64,000 nucleotides of DNA from Collimonas pratensis (lineage in GTDB: Bacteria > Pseudomonadota > Gammaproteobacteria > Burkholderiales > Burkholderiaceae_D): the NCBI RefSeq assembly GCF_001584185.1, contig NZ_CP013234.1:4836001-4900000 (forward strand), in the 5' to 3' direction. Position numbers and translations under genes: made by a program. The notes beneath the pieces are model-generated. The model saw only the letters and a program-made list of their open reading frames with translations, searched no databases and was not told the DNA's origin. This document shows positions 17,989 through 27,239 of this stretch, piece by piece. Positions within the stretch are counted from its first letter, which is position 1; the number at the start of each line of letters is the position of its first letter.

Positions 17989-18012
17989 CGAAATTGCGGA
18001 CTGGTTCCCGAA
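17989..18012 (-). promoter_or_regulatory. hrpII/PIP box for the 278-aa candidate
   Basis: Exact TTCG-N16-TTCG on the minus strand with CAAGCT near 17951-17956 as -10. The start codon follows about 95 bases downstream of the box. Confidence 0.7.
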
Positions 18013-18131
18013 ACAATGTAGTACGCGGCCCCGGCGCGTCGTCTGTGAGAACGACTTTTCGCGCTTGCAGACAAAAACCTCAACCTCAACGAAATGTTGC
18101 CGTCCCCGTCAGCAGCCGCAGCGGATGCCGC

Positions 18132-18155
18132 TTCGGATGCATGCCTCAAACTTCG
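18132..18155 (+). promoter_or_regulatory. hrpII/PIP box upstream of the 280-aa gene
   Basis: Exact TTCG-N16-TTCG, with TAACCT (18189-18194) at the expected -10 distance. The next substantial gene starts at 18467, implying a leader of about 270 bases. The leader contains a strong AAGGAGGTG (18360-18367) in front of a tiny frame ending at 18404. Confidence 0.65.
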
Positions 18156-18466
18156 CGGTTGCGGACTACGCCGTAACTGCAAATCCCCTAACCTGTCCAG
18201 CGGAACATGCAGACGTGCGACGAAATTTCCCGCTTTCGCCGCTTGCGCTGCTTATTTCCGGATATGCATCGTCGTCAGAACGACGAGATGAGCACCCGAG
18301 GCCGCAGCTGTTCAACGCCATGGCGGCGCATATTGCCGCAATCAATTCAATTTCTAGCCAAGGAGGTGAGCGCCGCTTTGAAAAAAATACAGGAAATTAT
18401 TTAACCGCATCGTTAAACGCGAGGCTATGTCTCGTATTCTGGTAATCAATCTAATGGGGAAACATT

Positions 18467-19309
18467 ATGAGCATTTTTTCAAAAATCAAGCACGCTTTTG
18501 AGAAGGTCGGCCACGAGGTCGAAAATGTAGCAAAGGCCGCCGTCCACGACGTCGAAGGCGTCGTCAAAACGCTGGAAAAGGACGTTGGGCACGTTTTGCA
18601 AGACACGATGAAGATGACTGAAGCACTGATGCAGGGCAATTTCAAGGAAGGCTTGCAGGACTTCCTGAAGGTGACGGATGACGTAGCCAAAGGCGCCGGC
18701 GATCTGGTCACCACGCAAGCCAACATGGCAATGAGCTTGCTTGGCGACTTGCATATATCCAAAGGCGTGGACAAATTCGCGGCTGGCGCCGAAAAGGAGA
18801 TCAAGACAGTCGCCACCGATGTGGAGAAAGGCGTTGATTCGACAGTCAAGACGCTTGCCGATTCCACGGTCGGCATCGCCACCGGCTCGGTTCAGATGCT
18901 GAAAGATCTGGCCCATGGCGATCTGAAGGCCGCAATGGGCGATGCAATGAAAGTGGGTGAAGATGTGGCAACCGTGGCGGCCGACCTGACGCCGGAAGGA
19001 TTGGCGGTAGACATGGGGAGCCAGGTGATGGTCGCTGCGCATATCGGCAATGCCAAGATCGACGACCTGGTGGCCGGTGCAGTGCACGGCAATGTAGGTG
19101 AAATGGTCAAGGGCGCCGAAAAATTCGCCAAAAGCGAAGTGGTTTCCAAGGTTGAAGATTACGCTGAAACAAAACTGGCGTCGAATCCAAAAATCGCGGA
19201 ACTGGCTTCGAATGTCCTGCCGTTTCTGTTATTGGCGCCCGATGTCAGCCGCAATCAAAAAAACGCCGACAACGAGCGCTCTTCGCATCAGAAGCACGCA
19301 TTCGCGTAA
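18467..19309 (+). CDS. Amphipathic-helix repeat protein, candidate secreted (280 aa)
   Basis: ATG 18467 has GGGGAAAC upstream. The product is Ala/Val/Lys/Asp-rich with many short repeated helical units such as HEVENVAKAAVHDVEGVVKT, DVEKGV and LKAAMGDAMKVGEDVATVAA. It contains only a few aromatics, no cysteine and no signal peptide. This composition resembles heat-stable, helical secreted or late-embryogenesis-like proteins, and in a T3SS setting harpin-like proteins. The upstream exact hrpII box and a strong terminator at 19378 make it a monocistronic probable HrpB-regulon gene. Family not recognised. Confidence 0.7.
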   Translation: MSIFSKIKHAFEKVGHEVENVAKAAVHDVEGVVKTLEKDVGHVLQDTMKMTEALMQGNFKEGLQDFLKVTDDVAKGAGDLVTTQANMAMSLLGDLHISKGVDKFAAGAEKEIKTVATDVEKGVDSTVKTLADSTVGIATGSVQMLKDLAHGDLKAAMGDAMKVGEDVATVAADLTPEGLAVDMGSQVMVAAHIGNAKIDDLVAGAVHGNVGEMVKGAEKFAKSEVVSKVEDYAETKLASNPKIAELASNVLPFLLLAPDVSRNQKNADNERSSHQKHAFA

Positions 19310-19377
19310 TCGGCAATGGATCTTGGGTACTTGACCTGACGTCGGCAGCGCGAGGCCATGGCTGCCTCGAATGAAAC

Positions 19378-19417
19378 AAAGCATCCTTCCTGCGAAAGCA
19401 CGAAGGATGCTTTTTTT
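19378..19417 (+). terminator. Strong Rho-independent terminator
   Basis: AAGCATCCTTC and GAAGGATGCTT arms (11 base pairs) followed by seven T. It ends the 280-aa gene. A second stem (CGAGGC...GCCTCG) lies just upstream at about 19350. Confidence 0.85.
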
Positions 19418-19487
19418 GAGGCTGCCGGCTATTTTAAAGCTGTCATTTTTTGGGGAAGACGTGAAAGCCCCAAAAAACCAGGCTACG

Positions 19488-21374
19488 CTAGCGAACTGAA
19501 CTTATCGAAACGTTAGCGGCGGACGGACCTGACACCGCAATGATGCGCGGCGTCAGCAGGAACAGCCGCTGGAAACGCTGGCCCTGGTGGTGCTTGAAGC
19601 GAAACAGGCCGCCAATCAAGGGGATTTTCGACAAACCCGGCACAGCAGTTTCCGCATGATCATCCTGGTCGACGGAGTAACCCGCGATCAGCAAACTCTC
19701 GCCGTTGTTGATCAGCGCCTGCGTATCTATGGTGCTGTTGCTGACAATCGGCAAAGTTCCAACCTGCTGGGTGCTCAACTGGCCATCCTCGATATGCACG
19801 TTGAGATGGATCTGCTCAGTGCTTGAGGTCGGCACAATCATCGGCAACACCCTGAGAGATACGCCGGCCGACACGCTGTACAGGTCCGCGGACTGGTAAC
19901 CAGACACCGGGACATAGAAGGTTTGCTTGTTGTCCATGATGGCTTCGACGTTGTCCAGCGTCTCGACTTTGGGGCTGGCGGTGACGCGCGCCTGGTCGCT
20001 TTGTTGGAGTGCCGTGACCCGCCCCAGCAAGTAACGCCCGGCGCCGCCGATCACGGCTGTCAGGACGCCGCCTGCCGGTGTCGAGAGTATCGGCCCGGTA
20101 CTGGTCTGATTCGCCGGATTGCCGAAACCCTGCGGATTGAGGGAATCAGGATTTCCAGTCTGGGCCAGGGCGCCGTTGCCGGTCTGCACGTCCATGTGGC
20201 CGGAATGCAGCCGCCAGTCGACGCCTAGCTCTTTTAACGCATTGTCGGTGATCTCGATGATAGTCGCATCTATTTCAAGAACACCGGGACGCTGGTCCAG
20301 CGATTCGATCAGCGCCTGGAAAGCCGGCATATTTTCGGCGCGGTCGCGAACAAAAATTGCATTGCTGCGCGGATCGGCTTCAATCACAGGTCCGGCAGAT
20401 GCCGCACCATGTTCAACAGTGCCAGCGTCGGCACGGCCACCGACGGCGCCCCCGGGAAGCGGCGGCAAGTCTGCGCCAGACTGGCGCGAATTGTCGGAGT
20501 AAAGACCGGGCAAGGTCGGTACCGGCGGCCGTCCATTGGCGCCCGGCGCAAAGGCATTACCGCCGTTGTTGGCCGCATTGTTGCCGGTATTGCGCAGACT
20601 CTTCATGCGATAGGTATCGCGCGGCCCCGGAATGACGTCGCCTGCTGCTGCCTGATCGCCGCCGTTCGCAGCATACAGACCGCGCAACAGCGACGCGACG
20701 CCGCGCACCGTCACGCCTTGTCCATCAATTGTAACGGTACGGTCGGTGGCCCAGGCATAGCTCAGGGGGAAACGCTGCACCACAATCTTGTCGCTAGGCG
20801 CAGAGGTTTGATCAATCAGGTGGGCGACATCGGATACCAGTTCTACGTATCGCGGCGGCCCCGAAGCAATCACCAATCCTGTTTCGCCGTCGTAACGGAT
20901 AGGAAAGCGCCGATCCGCGATGCCAAGGCTTGTCAGCACGCGCCGTAGTTCCGCCACATTGCTGTGCTTGAGGCTGATCGTAGCGTTACGCGCCTCGTTG
21001 GCGCCGGCAATGCTGAGCACCGCGCCATCGTAATACCAGATGAAGCCGAATGTATTGGACATCTTGTCCAGGAACTGCTCCGGAGAACTTTCGAAGCGCC
21101 CTGACACAGAGCCTTCGACATGGGAAGAAATCGAAGTCATTATATTTTCGCTGGCGCCGAAGTCGCGCAAGACATCCTTAAGGTCTTTATGGTCAGCCAC
21201 GTACTGGAATCTCTGGCTTTTCCAGACCAGCGGCTGAGCTCCGGCGCTGGCTGCCGCCACGCATAGAATCAGCGGCAATACCCAGAAGATATTTCGACAC
21301 AGTGCGTTGCGCCGTTTGCGCAGATGGGAAACCGCGCTGTACGCTTGCCCGCACATCATAGGAGTGTTTGTCAT
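19488..21374 (-). CDS. sctC: T3SS outer-membrane secretin SctC (HrcC)
   Basis: The 628 residues start with an N-terminal Sec signal (about residues 29-46, FWVLPLILCVAAASAGAQP). Then come the N0/N1 ring-building domains (KDLKDVLRDFGASENIMTSI; SVSGRFESSPEQFLDKM) and a long Gly/Asn/Pro-rich linker around 245-320. The C-terminal secretin domain contains VTASPKVETLDNVEAIMDN, an LRVLPMIVP strand and a terminal LLTPRII. It forms the multimeric outer-membrane pore of the injectisome. The gene is last in the minus-strand operon, 45 bases after the AraC regulator gene, with a hairpin between them. Confidence 0.95.
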   Translation of the reverse strand: MTNTPMMCGQAYSAVSHLRKRRNALCRNIFWVLPLILCVAAASAGAQPLVWKSQRFQYVADHKDLKDVLRDFGASENIMTSISSHVEGSVSGRFESSPEQFLDKMSNTFGFIWYYDGAVLSIAGANEARNATISLKHSNVAELRRVLTSLGIADRRFPIRYDGETGLVIASGPPRYVELVSDVAHLIDQTSAPSDKIVVQRFPLSYAWATDRTVTIDGQGVTVRGVASLLRGLYAANGGDQAAAGDVIPGPRDTYRMKSLRNTGNNAANNGGNAFAPGANGRPPVPTLPGLYSDNSRQSGADLPPLPGGAVGGRADAGTVEHGAASAGPVIEADPRSNAIFVRDRAENMPAFQALIESLDQRPGVLEIDATIIEITDNALKELGVDWRLHSGHMDVQTGNGALAQTGNPDSLNPQGFGNPANQTSTGPILSTPAGGVLTAVIGGAGRYLLGRVTALQQSDQARVTASPKVETLDNVEAIMDNKQTFYVPVSGYQSADLYSVSAGVSLRVLPMIVPTSSTEQIHLNVHIEDGQLSTQQVGTLPIVSNSTIDTQALINNGESLLIAGYSVDQDDHAETAVPGLSKIPLIGGLFRFKHHQGQRFQRLFLLTPRIIAVSGPSAANVSISSVR

Positions 21375-21392
21375 GGATAGGTATGAGTGAGG

Positions 21393-21412
21393 GGCGGTTC
21401 GTGCGAACCGCC
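21393..21412 (-). terminator. Hairpin between hrpB and sctC
   Basis: Perfect 9-bp stem (GGCGGTTCG / CGAACCGCC) with a two-base loop and no T-run. It may stabilise the hrpB mRNA end or attenuate transcription into sctC rather than terminate it. Confidence 0.4.
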
Positions 21413-21419
21413 TCGGGAT

Positions 21420-22880
21420 TTAGCCGTAGATGGTCTCGGATGGCGACTCATTGAATTTCCTGCGATAACCCTTGGCCAGCGCGGAGCGGCTGCTGACGCC
21501 CCAGCGGCTGGCCGTATCGAAGATGGACGCCCCGACCCAATCGCCATCAAGCAGATCGTTGCGAACACCGTCCAGCCGCAAGCTGCGAATCACGTTGCTG
21601 GGCGATATGCCGATCGATCTCTTGAACGCCAGCTGCAAGGCGCGCTCGGTGACATCGACATGTGCGGCAACTTCGCGCGTGCTCAGATTTGCCCGGTTCA
21701 GATTATCGACAATGTAGCGATATGCGCGCCGGTATTTTGCAGGCAGGCGCGCCGAAACATCATCGCTTGTCGCCGTTCCGCTGTGCGTCCCGCCATGTGT
21801 CTTGTCGAGCGGCCTCACCTCAACCACCTCCAGGCGCAGGCAGCGCAACGCCTCGCTGGCATATTTCGAATAGAACTGCAACGCCTGGGCTGGATTGCCG
21901 CGCCGCACTGCAACTTTCGACGAGGCATACAGATACTCGACATTCCAGCGCCGCGTTCCTGCTTCTCCTTCAGACCTATTGATCTTGACCAGGACGCGAT
22001 CCGCAATGTCGTCGAGCCCGCCAGCCAGCGCCGCCAGTATGACGTCGAGCTTGGCGAGGAAGCCCTGACCGGCGCCGCCGAAGCGTTGCGGTTCGTCAAT
22101 TGCGAGAAAAAGCCGGTCCGCCGCGCTAACGTCGCCTTGCACCAAACGATCCAGTAAATTAAGATATTCTCGGCGCTGCTGCAGCAACAACGGCATAGGC
22201 GACATGACAGCGGTCTCCTCATGCACATGGCGCATACGTGCGGCGCGCTCGCCGGCTGACTGCATGCTGGCGCTACGCGCCGAAGTCCAGAACGCGTGAT
22301 CACCCAAGGTCGCAGCGCCGCGAATCTGCAACTGCACGTCGAATTCCCTTGCCAGCAGCGCGACCAGCAAGCGCCAGCCAGGCTGGCGATGTTCATCGGC
22401 CAACTCCGCGGCACGCAACAGCGCGTCATCCGCCGCAGTCTGGTGGCCAATCTGATGTTGCACCAGTGCGATTCCCAGCAAACCTTCCAGCATATCGCTG
22501 GCACTGGCGGCCTCGTCGTTGCACATGCGCGTAAAACATTTTGCGCTAGCGCTGTAGCGATCGCGCAGCATCAGCTGCCAGCCGGTATTTCGGCAAGACA
22601 TGATGCGCAGGCGGTCGCCATTGGTTCCGAGCAGTTTTTGGGCGCGACGATATGCCTCTTCGGCATCTTCATCATGGCCAAGCAGCAGCGACGAATCGCC
22701 CAGCCCAATCAGGCGCGCAATATCGTCAGATGTCAGCTCGCGGCGACTGCATTCAAGCACGTCGTCGACCTGGCAATAGGCCCGATCGAATGCGCTGTCA
22801 AGCAATGCGGTGGAATAGGCGGGAAGTTTATCTTGCAAGGAAAGCGCCGAAGAGAGCGCAAAATAGACGGTGGAAAACAT
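21420..22880 (-). CDS. hrpB: AraC-family hrp activator (HrpB/HrpX type)
   Basis: ATG 22880 has CTGGAG upstream. The 486 residues match the size of Ralstonia HrpB and Xanthomonas HrpX. Residues 1-370 are a tetratricopeptide-like helical region. The C-terminal 100 residues carry the two AraC helix-turn-helix motifs (LSTREVAAHVDVTERALQLA and ASRWGVSSRSALAKGYRRKF). HrpB/HrpX bind TTCG-N16-TTCG and activate the hrp operons and effector genes. The abundance of this sequence in the window fits. The gene lies inside the sct operon between sctT and sctC, so it probably reinforces its own expression. Confidence 0.92.
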   Translation of the reverse strand: MFSTVYFALSSALSLQDKLPAYSTALLDSAFDRAYCQVDDVLECSRRELTSDDIARLIGLGDSSLLLGHDEDAEEAYRRAQKLLGTNGDRLRIMSCRNTGWQLMLRDRYSASAKCFTRMCNDEAASASDMLEGLLGIALVQHQIGHQTAADDALLRAAELADEHRQPGWRLLVALLAREFDVQLQIRGAATLGDHAFWTSARSASMQSAGERAARMRHVHEETAVMSPMPLLLQQRREYLNLLDRLVQGDVSAADRLFLAIDEPQRFGGAGQGFLAKLDVILAALAGGLDDIADRVLVKINRSEGEAGTRRWNVEYLYASSKVAVRRGNPAQALQFYSKYASEALRCLRLEVVEVRPLDKTHGGTHSGTATSDDVSARLPAKYRRAYRYIVDNLNRANLSTREVAAHVDVTERALQLAFKRSIGISPSNVIRSLRLDGVRNDLLDGDWVGASIFDTASRWGVSSRSALAKGYRRKFNESPSETIYG

Positions 22881-23023
22881 GAACGTTACTCCAGTGTGGG
22901 TTGTCAAGAAAAGTCAGACGATCCGTTGCCGGTTGCCGAATGCGTACCCCCAGCGACCAGTACATCATAGGCGAAAGCCACTTCGCAAATTTCAACAAAC
23001 AACATCTGATTCCACAACAATCT

Positions 23024-23893
23024 TCACTTTTTCAGTATATTTTCCGGCGTCGATTTATCTTGCGAGTTGTCTTGTGAATTACCGACCATCCCGGCGCTTA
23101 ACGCCCGGCCGAAACCCAGAAATTTGATATCGTTTACAACCTGTCCTGCGAACACCGCCGTCAGCGCGATGACCATCACCAGGCCGACCGCGCCGCGCAG
23201 CGGTTGGCTCAACGAGTTCGGCTCAAGTTTATCCGCCGCGCGGGAAATCAAGCCTATGCCGATTTCGATCAATACCAGCACCAGCATGATTGGCGTACCG
23301 AGTTTGGCGATGCCGATCCAGAGTGAGTCCGTGCGTTGAATCAGGAAAGCCTCGGCGGTACTTGAGAGCGATGGCATGAGCTGCTCCACCGGCCACCATT
23401 TGAATGATTGGAACAAAGCGCCGAGTATGAAGATCATGCCGCCGCCAACGTAGAACAAGGTAACCACGAGTTGCATCAGCACGGTCGACACCGGTGTGCT
23501 TTGATCGCCGCGCAACGGATTGCTCATCTGAATATTATTGAACCCGGCCAGATCGTCGATCAGCGTGCCGACGCTCTGCGCGATCCAAAATGCCGTGGCA
23601 GCCGAATATCCGAACGCCAATCCAAGAAAAGCTTCCTTTGCCGTCAAGACCAGCAGCGTCGCACTGTTCAAGCTTTCAAAAGCTTCAGGATTCTGTCCCG
23701 CCGTCACGAAATAAGTGAGCAAATAGATGACGCCGTTGCGGGCTATGCCCGGTATCGCCTGATCGCTGGTAGGAGGAAATACGAGAAATACAATCATGAT
23801 GCGCATGCCGGCGAGCAGCATCATGACAATCAAATTGTGATATGCCGTGTATAAGGACAGCAGCGTATTGCTCAGAACCGTTAATTCATTCAT
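23024..23893 (-). CDS. sctT: T3SS export-apparatus membrane protein SctT (HrcT)
   Basis: The 289-residue polytopic protein has at least six hydrophobic helices, starting LIVMMLLAGMRIMIVFLVFP. It carries SctT/FliR family features, including AFLGLAFGYSAATAFWIAQS and a conserved GTLIDDLAGFNN segment. It forms part of the SctRST helical channel in the inner membrane. Sixty bases separate it from sctO, the largest gap in this operon, and about 140 bases separate it from the hrpB start. Confidence 0.95.
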   Translation of the reverse strand: MNELTVLSNTLLSLYTAYHNLIVMMLLAGMRIMIVFLVFPPTSDQAIPGIARNGVIYLLTYFVTAGQNPEAFESLNSATLLVLTAKEAFLGLAFGYSAATAFWIAQSVGTLIDDLAGFNNIQMSNPLRGDQSTPVSTVLMQLVVTLFYVGGGMIFILGALFQSFKWWPVEQLMPSLSSTAEAFLIQRTDSLWIGIAKLGTPIMLVLVLIEIGIGLISRAADKLEPNSLSQPLRGAVGLVMVIALTAVFAGQVVNDIKFLGFGRALSAGMVGNSQDNSQDKSTPENILKK

Positions 23894-23956
23894 GGTTATC
23901 TGCCTTAAAGGGTTCCAAGAGTTTCGTCGCTACGGCGAACGCGGAAATGATGCGGT

Positions 23957-24442
23957 TCACCTTAAGGCACGCCGCGCCAGCAGCGATTCAATGGCTTCCT
24001 CGTCAGCGGTTTCCTCGCGGCGACGCCGGGTGTCGTCTTCAATCTGTTTCAATTTTAGACGGCATTTGTCGAGTGCGACATCTATACGAGCGAGCTTGGT
24101 ACGCACTACTGCAACTTTGCGCTCCTGTTTTTCGATGGCGTCGTGCGCCTGTCTCTCGCGCGCTTGCATGACCTGGACTTCACCACGCAAATGCCCGCGC
24201 CAGGCGTCATGGCTTAAATACAGTGCTGCCGACAAACTTGCAGAGAGCAGTTCCTTCAAACCACTTTCATGGATGCGGCGACGTTCGCAGGCTTGCGCTG
24301 TTTCAGCAGCAGCGGCGGCGTGCGCCGCCTCAGCCGCCAGCATGTCTTGCCTGGCAGCTTCGAGTTCATCCTTTGCGCGCTGCTGCCGGCGCAATTGCGC
24401 AGCAACGATTACCCGCCATATTTTTGCGGCATCAGCGCTCAT
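23957..24442 (-). CDS. sctO: T3SS ATPase stalk protein SctO (HrpB7 type)
   Basis: The 161 residues are nearly all Arg/Glu/Ala/Gln-rich helix (RRQQRAKDELEAARQDMLAA), predicted to form an antiparallel coiled coil. SctO/FliJ-type stalk proteins insert in the SctN hexamer and link it to SctV. Sequence conservation is low in this family. The call rests on coiled-coil character and on position between sctN (9 bases upstream) and sctT, as in hrpB7. Confidence 0.85.
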   Translation of the reverse strand: MSADAAKIWRVIVAAQLRRQQRAKDELEAARQDMLAAEAAHAAAAAETAQACERRRIHESGLKELLSASLSAALYLSHDAWRGHLRGEVQVMQARERQAHDAIEKQERKVAVVRTKLARIDVALDKCRLKLKQIEDDTRRRREETADEEAIESLLARRALR

Positions 24443-24451
24443 CGAACGCCA

Positions 24452-25774
24452 TCAGCTAGAAAATTGCGAAACGATTGCGTGGGTATGCGCTCCCGGTGCC
24501 TCTTCGTCCGTGCTCTGGATCAGGAATTGTTCGATTCCGTCGTGGTGCAAAATAGCCTCGTCAGCCAGCGGATCGGTTCCCTGCTGATACTCGCCAATCT
24601 GCAGCAGCAGTTCGATCTCGTTAAATTTCGACATCAGCTTGCGTATCCGCCCGGCGCCGTTGCAATGCGCGCTGCTCGCCACCAGGGTCATTACCCGGCT
24701 CAAGCTGTTGAGAACGTCGATCGCAGGATAGTGATTACGGGCGGCGATAGCGCGCGACAGAACGATGTGACCATCAAGAATGCTGCGCACTTCTTCGCTG
24801 ACCGGATCGCTCCCCTCCTCATCCTCAGCCAGCACTGTATAAAACGCCGTGATCGAACCCACGCTGCCCATACCGGCGCGTTCAAGCAAGCGCGGCAACT
24901 CGGCAAAAATGGAAGGGGGAAAGCCGCGCCGGGTCGGCGGCTCGCCAGCCGACAAGCCGATTTCACGTTGGGCCCGCGCAAAACGCGTCAGCGAATCCAT
25001 CATCAGCAACACACGCATGCCTTGGTCGCGAAAATACTCAGCAATGGCAGTACCTACGTAAGCGGCCTTGGCACGCTCGATAGATGAGCGATCCGAAGTC
25101 GCGCATACCACCACGCTCTTGGCCATGCCCTCCTTGCCAAGAATCAGTTCAATGAATTCCCGCACTTCGCGGCCGCGTTCGCCGATCAGCACCACCACAT
25201 TCACATCGCAAGCCGCGCCGCGGGCCAGCATGCCAAGCAGTGTACTCTTGCCAACGCCAGCCGGAGCGAAGACGCCGACCCGCTGACCTTCGCCAATCGT
25301 CATCAAGCCATCGATAACGCGCACGCCAGTGTCAAGCGGTTCTTCTATCATGCGGCGGGTAAGCGGATCCGGCGCAGGCGCGATGACCGAGCGGAATTCT
25401 TTGGTCTCGATTGCGCCGAGTCGGTCCAGCGGCTCGCCCAGACCGTCCAGCACGCGGCCCATCAGCGCCGGACCTACTGGCACCGACAATGTCCTGCCCT
25501 GCCCGACTACCCGGGTCGAACGCGATAAGCCGACTACGCTGCCGAATGGCGCCAGCAGCGCGAACTGACGGGTGAAGCCGACCACCTCGGCACGCTGCAC
25601 CAAGCGCCCATCGGCTTCGCGCAGTTCGCATAATTCGCCTAGCGTGGCGTCCAGGCCGCCCACTTTCAGTAAAGTACCTATGATTTCGACCACCTTGCCG
25701 TGCTGCTTGAGCATTGGCGTCGCATCGAGCGTGGCGTCCAGCGTGTCGAGAAAGCTATCGAATCCGTCCATCAT
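24452..25774 (-). CDS. sctN: T3SS ATPase SctN (HrcN)
   Basis: The 440 residues have Walker A (APAGVGKST, 170-178), Walker B ([20 protein letters not shown]) and the [14 protein letters not shown] segment of flagellar/T3SS ATPases. It hydrolyses ATP at the cytoplasmic entrance, releasing chaperones and unfolding substrates. The start ATG overlaps the sctL stop by four bases. Length and motifs are normal. Confidence 0.97.
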   Translation of the reverse strand: MMDGFDSFLDTLDATLDATPMLKQHGKVVEIIGTLLKVGGLDATLGELCELREADGRLVQRAEVVGFTRQFALLAPFGSVVGLSRSTRVVGQGRTLSVPVGPALMGRVLDGLGEPLDRLGAIETKEFRSVIAPAPDPLTRRMIEEPLDTGVRVIDGLMTIGEGQRVGVFAPAGVGKSTLLGMLARGAACDVNVVVLIGERGREVREFIELILGKEGMAKSVVVCATSDRSSIERAKAAYVGTAIAEYFRDQGMRVLLMMDSLTRFARAQREIGLSAGEPPTRRGFPPSIFAELPRLLERAGMGSVGSITAFYTVLAEDEEGSDPVSEEVRSILDGHIVLSRAIAARNHYPAIDVLNSLSRVMTLVASSAHCNGAGRIRKLMSKFNEIELLLQIGEYQQGTDPLADEAILHHDGIEQFLIQSTDEEAPGAHTHAIVSQFSS

Positions 25775-26529
25775 TCCATGCTTTCATGTTCGTCCAGCGC
25801 TTCGTCCTGCTCCGGCGCAGGCTCGTCGTGGGATCGCCGGAATTGCGAAGACGGCTCGGCAACCAGGCCGGCAACGGCGCGCCTCAGCGCATCGACATGC
25901 AATGAGAGGCTGCCGTCGATCACGCCGTAGTCCCACTCGCAGAGGCAGCTGCCCGGCGCCAGGTCGACGCGTCCCGCGACTTGCGGATTGACGCCCCATT
26001 GGTTGGCGCTGCAGGCTACGCCGAAGGCTTCTCGTGCGGCATCCAGGTCCTGAGGAGCAACCTGTACAGTCAAAAAGGATGAATCGGCCAGGAGCCGGTC
26101 GACGGTTCCGGCAACCTGCGCAAACAACGCCTTGGGATCCGCAGCCCCCAGCATGCGTTCGACAGCGCCCGTGACAATCTGCACGATCCGCTCGCGGGTG
26201 GCGCTGAGCATCTGGTGCTGCGATGCCGCTTGGCGCAGCATGAGGGCCTGCACCTCTTCCAGTCCGCGCCGGCGGCCTGCTGCGTAACCCAGACGCGCGC
26301 TATTGTCGAAGCGGCGCTGCGCCGCAGTCTCCAGCGTATCCGCCCGTTGCCGCGCTGCCGCCACGATGGCTTGGGCAGTCGCTTCGGCTTCAGCCAGTAG
26401 TCCGGCATAACGCCGTTCGAGTGCGCCATACGCTTGATCGAGGGCTATTACGCTGGCGAGTTCCGCGCTGCGTATCACGTCTACGTCGGGTCCGACGGAC
26501 GCTTGTTCCGAGCTTAGCCAAATAGCCAT
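25771..26529 (-). CDS. sctL: T3SS ATPase stator SctL (HrpB5)
   Basis: The 252-residue helical protein has an Ala/Glu/Arg-rich region ([20 protein letters not shown]) and a C-terminal FliH/SctL-like domain ending [20 protein letters not shown]. It connects SctN to the SctQ sorting platform and restrains the ATPase. It overlaps sctK by 16 bases and sctN by 4. The acidic tail is longer than needed for the fold. Confidence 0.9.
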   Translation of the reverse strand: MAIWLSSEQASVGPDVDVIRSAELASVIALDQAYGALERRYAGLLAEAEATAQAIVAAARQRADTLETAAQRRFDNSARLGYAAGRRRGLEEVQALMLRQAASQHQMLSATRERIVQIVTGAVERMLGAADPKALFAQVAGTVDRLLADSSFLTVQVAPQDLDAAREAFGVACSANQWGVNPQVAGRVDLAPGSCLCEWDYGVIDGSLSLHVDALRRAVAGLVAEPSSQFRRSHDEPAPEQDEALDEHESME

Positions 26530-27239
26530 TGCATCTCCGGGAAGAACGATCCTAGTTTCGAAAAAAAGCGCGCCGACTCGCTGTCGCCGGAAAGCTGACC
26601 TGACAACCCGTGTTTATCCCGGCCTCCGCCCGCAACCTCTGCCATGGCAACGTTGGCAATCTGCTCGGACGCAAGGGCAAAAGCCACCAGCGCAGCAGCC
26701 GTCGGAGCCAGCCCGATATCCTCGGACTGGATCAGTTGCCAGCCTTCGGCCGCCAGCGACGCTGCGCTGAACGACGCCGGCAACGGCGGCGCAGAAGTAG
26801 CGACAGCCGCATCCTCTCGCTGCAGACATTCCAGAGCACGTGCTCCAACCGCGGCGAGCAACTGTTCACGCTGGCTGCGGGCCACCACCCGGCGCAGACC
26901 GGCGCGCGACCGGTACAGCACACGAGCTGACAAAACCTTGCGCAAATCGGCGGCGTCCAGCAGTGCAAGCCGGTTGACGCTGACACTCAGCTGGTCGACG
27001 GAAACGACACCCGGTAGCCAGACATCGCGTGCAGCGAGCCATATCTGGACGGCGGCAGGAGTGCAAGCCTGGCGCCAACGCTGGCAATGAAGTTGCGCTT
27101 GGCGCGCCGCCTCCTCGCCCACCCTTGTTTCGTACTTGCCGATCCAGGCATGCAACTGGGCATGCGTTGCCGGCACGCTTGCGCTTGGACCGCTAACCTT
27201 GCTGCCGTCGCTGGCATTCAAGACGGCTTGCTCCGCCAA
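26514..27239 (-). CDS. sctK: T3SS sorting-platform protein SctK (HrpB4)
   Basis: The 241-residue Ala/Leu-rich protein begins with TTG 27239 inside the end of sctJ; no good ATG exists near it. Residues 20-45 (ATHAQLHAWIGKYETRVGEE) and the following WLPGVVSVDQLS segment fit HrpB4 proteins. HrpB4/SctK links the inner-membrane ring to SctQ. The family is weakly conserved, so the gene order hrpB3-hrpB4-hrpB5 carries much of the evidence. Confidence 0.82.
   Translation of the reverse strand: MAEQAVLNASDGSKVSGPSASVPATHAQLHAWIGKYETRVGEEAARQAQLHCQRWRQACTPAAVQIWLAARDVWLPGVVSVDQLSVSVNRLALLDAADLRKVLSARVLYRSRAGLRRVVARSQREQLLAAVGARALECLQREDAAVATSAPPLPASFSAASLAAEGWQLIQSEDIGLAPTAAALVAFALASEQIANVAMAEVAGGGRDKHGLSGQLSGDSESARFFSKLGSFFPEMQWLFG

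Noticed and set aside
18207..18404. 65-codon frame in the leader of the 280-aa gene
   Set aside because: No ribosome site at its start and Arg/Cys-rich composition; only its last codons overlap the tiny frame behind AAGGAGGTG.
21387..22157. 256-codon plus-strand frame
   Set aside because: Antisense to the AraC activator, which has clear helix-turn-helix motifs and a ribosome site.
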